DNA of 18,386 bases, from assembly GCA_945870925.1 (NCBI GenBank), contig CAMBTZ010000012.1:1-18386 (forward strand), read 5' to 3'. The notes beneath the pieces were generated by a model that saw nothing but the letters and a program-made list of their open reading frames with translations, was not told the DNA's origin and ran no database searches. Every line of letters begins with the position of its first letter. Position 1 is the first letter of the stretch. The stretch is from Chlamydia trachomatis (GTDB taxonomy: Bacteria; Chlamydiota; Chlamydiia; Chlamydiales; 2-12-FULL-49-11). Shown here one piece after another: positions 1-7,323 of this stretch. The position numbers and the translations under genes were made by a program.

Positions 1-1
1 T

Positions 2-487
2 CCCGACTTTAGATCCAATGAACACGTATTCCAACTAATCACTCAAGTCTCAGGAAGGTCAGGTCGAGGCCACATCCCCGGTGAAGTCGTCATTCAAAGC
101 TCGCTCTTCGATCATCCGATTATCAAAATTGCAGCTGAAGATGATTACAAAACCTTTGCCAAACAGGAACTGATCGAACGAAAAGAGTTTCACTACCCAC
201 CCTTCACCCGCCTTATCAAACTTGTCTTCTCAGGCAGCGATCCAAAACAGGTTCAAGGCTATGCCGAAACTTACCACAGAGCCCTAAAAAAAGCCCTTCC
301 GAAATCCTTCACTCTCCATCCGATCACTCCATGCGGCAAAGCAAAAATCAAAGATCGTCACAGATTCCAATGCATCATCAAAGGGGAAAAAATTCTTGCC
401 ATCACACCCATCCTCAAATCCCTTGCCCTCAAACGCCCCCGAAGTATCCACCTCCTCATCGACGTCGACCCGACCGGAACCTTTTAA
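2..487 (+). CDS. priA: Primosomal protein N' (replication restart helicase PriA), C-terminal part
   Basis: This is the last 161 codons of PriA, the 3'-to-5' DNA helicase that reloads the replisome at stalled forks. The 5' end lies outside the window; the frame begins at base 2 and ends at TAA 485-487. Visible signatures are helicase motif VI (QVSGRSGRG, about residues 15-23 of the fragment; the usual form is QVAGRAGR), the following GEVVIQ strand, and the family's YPPF motif (about residue 72). The C-terminal domain with CGKAKIKDRHRF then runs to a normal end. Codons end in C far more often than in the minus-strand genes, and GC is clearly higher. It is the only long gene on the plus strand apart from the small ORF at 10193. 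Its last 32 bases overlap the tail of a convergent ORF. Synteny with the chlamydial priA/lysS/cysS neighbourhood suggests it is native. The zinc-binding cysteines lie upstream and cannot be checked. Confidence 0.95.
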   Translation, partial: PDFRSNEHVFQLITQVSGRSGRGHIPGEVVIQSSLFDHPIIKIAAEDDYKTFAKQELIERKEFHYPPFTRLIKLVFSGSDPKQVQGYAETYHRALKKALPKSFTLHPITPCGKAKIKDRHRFQCIIKGEKILAITPILKSLALKRPRSIHLLIDVDPTGTF

Positions 488-1583
488 AAACTCCGCCAAC
501 AGCCGCCATCCACCTAGGCCACGAACTTGCTTCCGCAGCTTGCACAATCATATCCGGCGTTTGTAATTCTAAAGGGACAAAGTCTATCACTCCTCTATCT
601 TGGTTTAATGCTGTGTAAATTACTTTTTTAGTCATTAAATCTCGTCTTACAAGCCCTAATAATTGAGGATCTTCACTAAGTGCAACTATGGCCATTTCCT
701 CAGTCTGCAAATGATTAGGTACAAATTCAAATGAAAGTGGGCTAATTTTCATTGCCGTATCGACAAGTTCTTTATTTATTAAATACTTAGGGACAAATTG
801 TAAATTCCAAGGATTTGCTAAAACTTCCTGCATTACTAATTCGTGAGTTTGAAATCTAGGTGGAATAAGCTTCAAAATACTAAATATTGGACTAAATGAG
901 ATTGTTAAAAAACCTTCAATTAAAGAGCTTGCTGACAATGCGTCAAAATCACCTAATAGTGGAGTAGCACCTAATTTTAGACTTACACCCGTATCATTAA
1001 TGTCTACTGATTCTAAATCGATTCCAAAATAAGAAGAACCCCTATTTGCAAAATCTTTAATAGCTTCCCATCGATTCCATTCATTTCCTCCATATATTGA
1101 TAAATCAAAAGCAACACTTTTTTTGTCTTTATTATAATTCAAAATTAACTTAGCACCATGATCACGCAAAGGAATCATAAATTCAATAGCAACCAAGTTT
1201 TCATTTATATTTATAGAAACTAACTGTTCCTGTGAAAAAATTTGACCTGCTTTTAAAATATCAATATAACTTTGTAATTCAAAAGGGAGAATCTGTTTTG
1301 AAAACCCACTTTGAACTGCTAGACACGATAAATTTTTCTCCATTGTCTTGTGAAAAAGGGTAAATTTTTCCTCTAACGTAATTGCTGGAACTGGTTGAAT
1401 TTCTGTATATCGAATCACTTCTGACGCCACAACCTTAGAAACATCAAAATCAGGAGAGATTTCTTTAAGTGTTTCTGCTTCCTCTTCAGAAATTGTACCA
1501 AGAGACTCTGGTAATGTATAGCTTTCTGCATCATATCCAGCCGCATGAACAACTTCTCCTACCTCTTCAATAACAAGCATCAT
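456..1583 (-). CDS. DUF4116-like repeat protein; probable downstream half of a split gene
   Basis: A 375-residue ORF. I do not recognise residues 1-250, which look like a folded mixed alpha/beta segment (for example YGGNEWNRWEAI near 165-176). From about residue 250 there are roughly 23-residue helical repeats with a hydrophobic core and the recurring phrase FVP..L.T (QFVPKYLINKE, EFVPNHLQTEE, DFVPLELQTPD). This resembles DUF4116 repeats, which are common in protists and in some amoeba-associated bacteria. The next repeat stops at about residue 352, and the last 23 residues (basic, RFRSGRRR at the end) come from GC-rich DNA overlapping priA. The start has only weak Shine-Dalgarno support. The ORF is in the same frame as the upstream dikinase-like gene, and the 20 codons before its ATG are open and protein-like. 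It is therefore probably a fragment of one longer, interrupted and 3'-truncated gene. Function unknown. Confidence 0.6.
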   Translation of the reverse strand: MMLVIEEVGEVVHAAGYDAESYTLPESLGTISEEEAETLKEISPDFDVSKVVASEVIRYTEIQPVPAITLEEKFTLFHKTMEKNLSCLAVQSGFSKQILPFELQSYIDILKAGQIFSQEQLVSININENLVAIEFMIPLRDHGAKLILNYNKDKKSVAFDLSIYGGNEWNRWEAIKDFANRGSSYFGIDLESVDINDTGVSLKLGATPLLGDFDALSASSLIEGFLTISFSPIFSILKLIPPRFQTHELVMQEVLANPWNLQFVPKYLINKELVDTAMKISPLSFEFVPNHLQTEEMAIVALSEDPQLLGLVRRDLMTKKVIYTALNQDRGVIDFVPLELQTPDMIVQAAEASSWPRWMAAVGGVFKRFRSGRRR

Positions 1584-1646
1584 TTCTCGGTAAGGCCCAA
1601 GTAATTTAAGCAGGTCATTTGCTTGAGCGACATGAGATTTATATTA
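1584..1646 (-). other. Single in-frame TAA plus 20 open codons joining two ORFs
   Basis: The TAA at 1644-1646 ends the dikinase-like ORF. The distance from this stop to the TGA at 456-458 is a multiple of three, and the bases between read YKSHVAQANDLLKLLGPYRE without another stop, then continue straight into MMLVIEEVGEVV. This linker is amphipathic and looks coding, not like an intergenic spacer; there is no good ribosome binding site. It is consistent with a nonsense mutation, such as CAA, GAA or AAA to TAA, in a gene of about 1260 codons, or with programmed readthrough, or with a sequencing error. Confidence 0.6.
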
Positions 1647-4232
1647 TGTTGAACCTGTACACGCTTTAATTACTTCATCATAAGCTGTAACAACCTCGCG
1701 CATTGCTTGGATGAGAATCAATCTTGCCTCAGGTGTTGCATGTCTATAAACATTTGCAATTCCACCTTTTCCTTGGCAAAACCTAATATCGTGAAGTCTT
1801 TGAGTAAGTCTTGATAAGTTTTTTCGTATGTACTCACTATTTCCCCACGCACTAGTACTTGCTTTCAGATCGGATGCAAAATGATGCAGCTTGTGAGCTT
1901 TTACAAGAGTCGGCTTTAATTTTTCTGCAAGTTCTGATAATTCAGAAAAAAGAGCAGGTGTATTTGTTCCATGTTTTTTCAATAAGGCAAGCACTGTCAC
2001 ATTCATAAACTCTGTAGCTGATCCCATTGAATCCACAAGATAAAATAGACTTTTTACCCTATTTCTCTCTGCCAGAGGAATTCGTGATAGCTGAACTAAT
2101 ACTTGACTCCAGATCTCTGCAGATTCAGGTTGCAATAATTGCCTTCCCATCTTTACAAATAGAATATCCTGAAGAGTCTCCTCGCTATGGAAGCCCATCA
2201 ATTCTTCGATTCCTACTCTTTGACTTCGAATTGCACCAAGTGACCTTGTGATCGAGAATCCCCCTATAATTCCCTCACCTGTTTGAAAAAGACATGCCTC
2301 AATAAGCCGCGCTGTATAAAGTGGCAAAGACGTAGCCGCACTTTCTCGAATATCAAGTATATTTTCTAAGATCATAATCAATTCAACCCTAGTTTTGGGA
2401 GTAATATCCTTCTGTTTTGAAAGCTCATGAACAAAATTTGCTATTCTAGATATAGCCCCTCTTCGCTCTTCGAGATCAGCAGATTTAACTTTATTGTGAC
2501 ATTTCTTTAGTTCAGAAATATTTCTAATCGGATCATCTAAGGAAGGACCCATTCTTTCTTGTAATGCACGCAATCCTATCCGAATTTCTTCACCCCTCTC
2601 TGGAACATCCATCATTTCGATAAGGGGAGATGCCCTCATTGAATATTGAAGGGGAATTGGATAACAAATATAGCCTTCATGAATGTTTTCACCCTTTGAA
2701 ATTAGACCCTGTTGAGGATCGAGCTTATAGGGCAGCGTTAAAATCATCTCTGATGTTATTAATATCGGAAGCCCTTTTGAAATAAAAAAGACCGCTTCAT
2801 GCGAAGTTCTTGGAGCTGTTTTTTTTATAATGATTCCTTGAACTAACACCCTTTGGTCTTTTGTTAACTTCTTATAGCTATTGTAGGCATCTGTGATTGT
2901 TTCTGAGACAATGATATTTTCAGAACTTGCTATCTCTCGAACATAACAGCCACCATTTGTTAGAGTCTCACAATGAATATCACCTTCACTTGGCTCTAAA
3001 TATGATGCTGGATTTTCAGCAGGAGGAACTATCAAGGGTCTAACCTGATACCCGCTAGTCAAATTTTGCTGAATTGTATATTCAAAGTCCATGTTTTTTT
3101 GATATCCTGTAGCTAGTGCAAGTACAATATCTCTTAACATTTCTGCATCTTCATCACTCAGCGCTGGTTTTGTTGCAATACTTTTATCACATCTTACTGA
3201 AATACAAGAAACATCCCCAAATTTATCCACATGACCTCGAAATCTTGTCGATTTATTACGAACAACCTGTGAAATAGTCCCATCTTTTGAAAATCGAACT
3301 GTATCTGTCATTACTTGAGATGTAACTACCCCCTCATTATGACCAAGCCCCACCGACGTTTCAGAGACTTCCATGCTCCCCACCCGAACAAACAAAACCC
3401 CTGATCTAGGAATCATTTTCTCATCCGTTATCCCTTGAGTTCTTTCAGCAATAGCTTCTTGGAGCAAGACGGGTACAAAGGGATCCCTGTCTTCGATCAA
3501 ACTAGAATCATCCGAAGATATTCTCTGGGAAATTGATTTTTCACTAAAATATGAGGCTATAACCGCTCCGATATTTTTAGAAATATCACTTAAGTTTCTA
3601 GAAACAAATGGATTACTTAGATTCCCTCCTGCATTAGAAATTTTATCTGAATCTTCTTTTCCTGTACTTCTTACAGCAATATACTCAGAACTGCGTGATG
3701 AGACCCACTCAACTAACTGACTTGACTTGAATTGGTTTTCACCAGAAAATGCAAGCTCAATCCCTCCGCGAATATGAGCCAAAATATCTCGACCTATATC
3801 ATTGAGTGTAGGGGGGGCACCCAATGTATCTAAAAATTTATGATAATCTTCTGAAAGTAAAGGATAAACCTTAGAAATATGATCAAGCATTTCTTGATGG
3901 CCAAGGGGAAGAAAAGGAGGAACATCAGCACCGACACTTCGTAGTATGCCCTGTAACCGCAAAAGATTAGCTGACTTATAACCAAGTCCTAATCGACCTT
4001 CGCCAGGAAGCGCTAAGTTATCCAATTCAGCTGGTGAAACTCCCCTAGAAGCTGGGCTTCCATCACTGTGTGAGTCACAAGAAATGGTTATAGATTCAGG
4101 CGAAGTTCTAGACAGCGGGGAAAATGCCCCTTTAAACGCAGATGAAATCCTTAAATCTAAATCAGATACAACCTTTTTGCGCCTAGGGCTTCCACCCTCA
4201 GGTCTTTGCGCTCCTATTGGTCCAACATCCAT
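1644..4232 (-). CDS. PEP synthase/pyruvate phosphate dikinase-like protein (ATP-grasp + phosphohistidine domain)
   Basis: An 862-residue protein counted from ATG 4230-4232. Residues 1-75 are Ser/Pro-rich and look disordered. Residues about 78-403 match the nucleotide-binding domain of PPDK/PEP synthase: a GLGYKSANLLRL stretch like the GGKGANLxxL motif (81-94), VPPFLPL (104-110), AVRSTGKED (186-194), SGVLFVR with GLGHNEGVV (277-303), and MDFEYTI...YQVRPL (381-400). Residues about 425-500 resemble the swivelling domain, with TSHEAVFF carrying the candidate phospho-acceptor His478. The C-terminal part, about 560-862, is helical and not recognised; I see no PEP/pyruvate TIM barrel. In the family, ATP phosphorylates the histidine, which passes the phosphate to an acceptor; the acceptor here is unknown. 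An upstream GTG at 4238 is in frame but sits inside the Shine-Dalgarno AAGGGG. The gene may continue past its TAA into the next ORF. It lies between priA and lysS, so it is probably an accessory insertion. Confidence 0.7.
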   Translation of the reverse strand: MDVGPIGAQRPEGGSPRRKKVVSDLDLRISSAFKGAFSPLSRTSPESITISCDSHSDGSPASRGVSPAELDNLALPGEGRLGLGYKSANLLRLQGILRSVGADVPPFLPLGHQEMLDHISKVYPLLSEDYHKFLDTLGAPPTLNDIGRDILAHIRGGIELAFSGENQFKSSQLVEWVSSRSSEYIAVRSTGKEDSDKISNAGGNLSNPFVSRNLSDISKNIGAVIASYFSEKSISQRISSDDSSLIEDRDPFVPVLLQEAIAERTQGITDEKMIPRSGVLFVRVGSMEVSETSVGLGHNEGVVTSQVMTDTVRFSKDGTISQVVRNKSTRFRGHVDKFGDVSCISVRCDKSIATKPALSDEDAEMLRDIVLALATGYQKNMDFEYTIQQNLTSGYQVRPLIVPPAENPASYLEPSEGDIHCETLTNGGCYVREIASSENIIVSETITDAYNSYKKLTKDQRVLVQGIIIKKTAPRTSHEAVFFISKGLPILITSEMILTLPYKLDPQQGLISKGENIHEGYICYPIPLQYSMRASPLIEMMDVPERGEEIRIGLRALQERMGPSLDDPIRNISELKKCHNKVKSADLEERRGAISRIANFVHELSKQKDITPKTRVELIMILENILDIRESAATSLPLYTARLIEACLFQTGEGIIGGFSITRSLGAIRSQRVGIEELMGFHSEETLQDILFVKMGRQLLQPESAEIWSQVLVQLSRIPLAERNRVKSLFYLVDSMGSATEFMNVTVLALLKKHGTNTPALFSELSELAEKLKPTLVKAHKLHHFASDLKASTSAWGNSEYIRKNLSRLTQRLHDIRFCQGKGGIANVYRHATPEARLILIQAMREVVTAYDEVIKACTGST

Positions 4233-4237
4233 CTGCA

Positions 4238-4243
4238 CCCCTT
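4238..4243 (-). promoter_or_regulatory. Shine-Dalgarno AAGGGG deciding the dikinase-like start
   Basis: Read on the minus strand, AAGGGG is followed by TGCAG and then ATG (4230-4232), a spacing of 5 bases. This favours the ATG over the GTG at 4236-4238, which overlaps the site itself. Confidence 0.6.
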
Positions 4244-4289
4244 AACGGAGAGCATGCAAATGGACTAATTATGCACAAGCCCTAAAAAA

Positions 4290-5885
4290 TTAGGCGGGCT
4301 CAGCGCTCGGATCGGCAATTAAAGCCTTCATTAAAGGAAAATAGATCACATCTCGGATCGAGCTTTCGCCGCTAAAGAGCATGACAAGGCGATCGATACC
4401 TATGCCTAGGCCTCCACATGGTGGCATCCCTTGACAGATTGCTTCTAGGAATTCCTCATCGATTGGATTTGCTTCGGCATCACCTGCTTGAAGGAGGCGG
4501 TCTTGAGCTTCTAGAAGTTGTCTTTGCAGGATGGGGTCATTAAGTTCTGTGTAAGCATTACAAATTTCTGTACCAAGGACGAAGCCTTCAAAGCGCTCAA
4601 CGATACCTTTTTTAGCAAGTTCTGGATCACGATGAAGTTTACAAAGTGGAGTTGTTTCAATTGGATGGTCTATAATAAAATGGGGTTGAATGAGATGTTC
4701 TTCGACAAATTCTTCGAATATTTTTGCGATAAGAATTCCTCGTGGCATCTTTGCAACTTCTTTTGGATCAAACGTCTCTTTATCAAGGAGAATTTTACGC
4801 ATAGCATCGTCAGAAAGGTCATCGACATCAATACCCCCATATTTCTTAATGCTATCGATCATTGAAATACGAATCCAGGGTGTTGCTACATCGATTTCGT
4901 GCTCATTACCTTTTTTATCTTTTCTAAATCCGATTTTTGTAGTGCCGAAAATATCCTTAGCAAGAAATTCATACAAGCCCTCAGTAAAGCGCATTACATC
5001 GTTATAGTCCCAATAGGCTGCGTAACATTCAACTGAAGTAAACTCAGGATTGTGCGTTGCATCAATTCCTTCATTTCTAAAAACTCTTCCTATTTCAAAG
5101 ACTCTAGAAAAGCCACCAATAATAAGTTTTTTTAATGCAATTTCAAGAGCAATCCTCAAATACATATTCATATGAAGCGCGTTTAAGTGAGTTGTAAAAG
5201 GCTCTGCTTGCGCGCCGCCATAAACTCTCTCTAGAACAGGCGTTTCAACTTCCATAAAATCGGCTTTTGCAAAATAAGCTCTAATATTTGATACAATTTT
5301 ACTTCTTAAACGAAATGTCTCCATCACTTCAGGATGAGAGATAAGATCAACCCATCGTTTGCGATATCTTGCTTCTTTATTTGTAAGACCGCTATGTTTA
5401 TCCGGAAGTGGAAGCAGAGCCTTACAAAGCAGAGTGACCTCAGTTGCATAAACAGTCAGTTCTCCTTTATGAGTACGAAAAAGATGGCCTTCAACTCCAA
5501 TAATGTCACCCAAATCAAGCTTCTTCTCTAAAAATTTATGAGAAGTTACCTCTTTTTCATCACTTAAACCTTTTACTTTAGTATGATCGCGATTAAACAA
5601 TACTTGAATCCGAGCTGTTCCCTCTTGAATTTGAGCAAAAATATTTTTTCCCATTGATCTGTGCAATACTAACCTTCCCGATAGCGCTACAAAATCGGTC
5701 TTCTTACCTTCAGCATCTTCAAAAGCGCCTAATTCAAGCTCTTTATACTGATTCAAGATATCATCAACTTCATGTGTGAGATGAAACATGTGTGGGTACG
5801 GATCCACGCCAAGAGATCTAATTTCGCTAAGCTTAACTAGGCGATTTTGGTACTCTTCAAATGAGAAATATTCAGGTTCGTTCAT
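4290..5885 (-). CDS. lysS: Lysyl-tRNA synthetase, class II
   Basis: The enzyme charges tRNA-Lys with lysine in the cytoplasm. At 531 residues it has the usual bacterial LysRS length. An N-terminal OB-fold anticodon-binding domain comes first (LSGRLVLHRSMGKNIFAQIQ, about residues 68-87). The class II catalytic core follows: motif 1 near MEVETPVLERVYGGAQAEPF, motif 2 FEIGRVFRNEGIDATHNPEF, and motif 3 GGLGIGIDRLVMLF close to the C-terminus. ATG 5883-5885 is preceded by GGAGG with a 3-base gap, so the start is secure. It follows cysS after a 36-base gap on the same strand, as the last gene of an aas-cysS-lysS unit. The two synthetases are also neighbours in Chlamydia, as I recall. The C-terminal ADPSAEPA tail is short and variable in this family. 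Confidence 0.97.
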   Translation of the reverse strand: MNEPEYFSFEEYQNRLVKLSEIRSLGVDPYPHMFHLTHEVDDILNQYKELELGAFEDAEGKKTDFVALSGRLVLHRSMGKNIFAQIQEGTARIQVLFNRDHTKVKGLSDEKEVTSHKFLEKKLDLGDIIGVEGHLFRTHKGELTVYATEVTLLCKALLPLPDKHSGLTNKEARYRKRWVDLISHPEVMETFRLRSKIVSNIRAYFAKADFMEVETPVLERVYGGAQAEPFTTHLNALHMNMYLRIALEIALKKLIIGGFSRVFEIGRVFRNEGIDATHNPEFTSVECYAAYWDYNDVMRFTEGLYEFLAKDIFGTTKIGFRKDKKGNEHEIDVATPWIRISMIDSIKKYGGIDVDDLSDDAMRKILLDKETFDPKEVAKMPRGILIAKIFEEFVEEHLIQPHFIIDHPIETTPLCKLHRDPELAKKGIVERFEGFVLGTEICNAYTELNDPILQRQLLEAQDRLLQAGDAEANPIDEEFLEAICQGMPPCGGLGIGIDRLVMLFSGESSIRDVIYFPLMKALIADPSAEPA

Positions 5886-5888
5886 AAG

Positions 5889-5893
5889 CCTCC
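5889..5893 (-). promoter_or_regulatory. Ribosome binding site of lysS
   Basis: GGAGG on the minus strand, three bases before the lysS ATG. It is one of the strongest Shine-Dalgarno sequences in the window. Confidence 0.7.
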
Positions 5894-5921
5894 AAGATAT
5901 TGTAATTTTTTATTTTTAACT

Positions 5922-7322
5922 CTATTTTCTCTTAAGCAAAAAGCTTGTGGGAGAATCTTCTACGATGAAGCCGGCGGCATCGATCTCTTTGCGTAGGATG
6001 TCTGCTAATTTCCAGTTCTTTTCAAGTCTTGCTTGAAGCCTGTTTTTTGCCTTTTCTTCAATTTCAAATGGAATTTTTTCCTCTGTTTGAAAGAAAATGG
6101 AAAGAACTAAATCAAGTTTTTGGAAATAGTTTAAAATCTCTTCAGCTTGCTTTTTTCCAATCTTTCCCAAGTCACAGTAGCTATTAATTTTTCGGATAAA
6201 GTCAAATAGGGCTGCCAGGGCGTTAGAAATATTCAAATCATCGGCAAGACTTTCTTTAAAGGTGTTTATAAATAGCCGAAGATCGGTATCTATAGAGCCT
6301 TCGCTGTCTCTATCAATTTGTTTGAGGCGGAGGATAAAATCGTCGATTCTTTTTAAACTTTGACGCGCTGCATCTAAGCCTTCAAAGGTAAAATTTAATT
6401 GTGTTCTATAATGGGTTGAGAGGAGGAGGTAGCGAACTTCTCGACCTTTATACCCTTTTGCAATTAGATCGCGTAGGGTGAAAAAATTGCCAAGGCTTTT
6501 AGACATCTTCTTACCGTCGACAAGGAGGTGCTCGGAGTGCATCCAATGTTTTGAAAAGGTCTTGCCTGTGCACGCTTCGGACTGGGCTATTTCATTTTCA
6601 TGGTGAGGAAATATGTTATCGACACCACCCATGTGAAGATCAAATGTTTCACCTAAATAGCGGATCGCCATTGCAGAGCACTCAATATGCCATCCAGGAC
6701 GTCCTTTTCCCCAAGGTGAGTTCCAATAGATCTCTCCATCATTTTTAGGATCATAGGCCTTCCAAAGAGCAAAATCGCTAATACTCTCTTTTTCGTATTC
6801 ATCATTACTTACTCTTTTTGAAGCGCCCTCTTTTAAATCGCTTAAATTGAGATGTGAAAGCGCTCCATAAGATGGAAATTTAGAGATTCTAAAAAAGACA
6901 TTCCCATCTTCAGTTTTATAGGCAGTACCTTTATCTATAAGGGTCTGTATCATCACTATCATTTCAGGAATGTGATCAGTCGCAGCCGGGTAAATTTCAG
7001 CTTTTTCAATTTCAAGGGTTTCTAGATCTTCAAAAAAAGCTTGCCTATATACGCTTGTAAATTCACCAAGCGATACTTTTTTAGCTAAGGCTCCACGAAT
7101 GGTTTTATCATCGATATCTGTCAAATTCATTACTTGATAGACATCCATTCCAAAAAAACGGATAGTCCGCCTTAAAAGATCTTCAAACACATATGTTCGC
7201 AAATTACCTATATGAGGATAGTTATAAATAGTTGGACCGCAAGTATACATCTTAACAGTCTTTCCATCAGATGGGCACAATTTAACAAGTTTTCGTAACT
7301 TAGTGTCAAAAATATTTAACAT
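5922..7322 (-). CDS. cysS: Cysteinyl-tRNA synthetase
   Basis: A class I synthetase that charges tRNA-Cys; 466 residues from ATG 7320-7322. Seen in order: YTCGPTIYNYPHIGN with the zinc-ligand Cys28 and the HIGH-type motif HIGN (37-40), LTDIDDKTI, WHIECSAMA and GGVDNIFPHHENEIAQSE (remaining zinc ligands and cysteine pocket), then KKMSKSLGNF, the KMSKS loop. A helical anticodon-binding region follows, ending LLKRK. The frame is open upstream to a TTG at 7352, but those ten codons lie inside aas and lack a ribosome binding site. The ATG at 7322 gives the canonical MLNIFDTK start and sits one base after the aas stop (TAATATG), which suggests translational coupling. Confidence 0.96.
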   Translation of the reverse strand: MLNIFDTKLRKLVKLCPSDGKTVKMYTCGPTIYNYPHIGNLRTYVFEDLLRRTIRFFGMDVYQVMNLTDIDDKTIRGALAKKVSLGEFTSVYRQAFFEDLETLEIEKAEIYPAATDHIPEMIVMIQTLIDKGTAYKTEDGNVFFRISKFPSYGALSHLNLSDLKEGASKRVSNDEYEKESISDFALWKAYDPKNDGEIYWNSPWGKGRPGWHIECSAMAIRYLGETFDLHMGGVDNIFPHHENEIAQSEACTGKTFSKHWMHSEHLLVDGKKMSKSLGNFFTLRDLIAKGYKGREVRYLLLSTHYRTQLNFTFEGLDAARQSLKRIDDFILRLKQIDRDSEGSIDTDLRLFINTFKESLADDLNISNALAALFDFIRKINSYCDLGKIGKKQAEEILNYFQKLDLVLSIFFQTEEKIPFEIEEKAKNRLQARLEKNWKLADILRKEIDAAGFIVEDSPTSFLLKRK

Positions 7323-7323
7323 A

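Noticed and set aside
284..618. Overlapping ORFs of 87 and 95 codons on both strands inside the priA 3' end
   Set aside because: They are shadows of the priA frame and the convergent ORF; no ribosome binding site and biased composition.
4281..4296. Hairpin CCTAA-TTTT-TTAGG spanning the lysS stop as a terminator
   Set aside because: The stem is short and no run of T follows, so a rho-independent terminator cannot be claimed.
4518..5531. Plus-strand ORFs inside lysS
   Set aside because: Antisense to a well-conserved synthetase, with Phe/Ser-rich composition expected of shadows.
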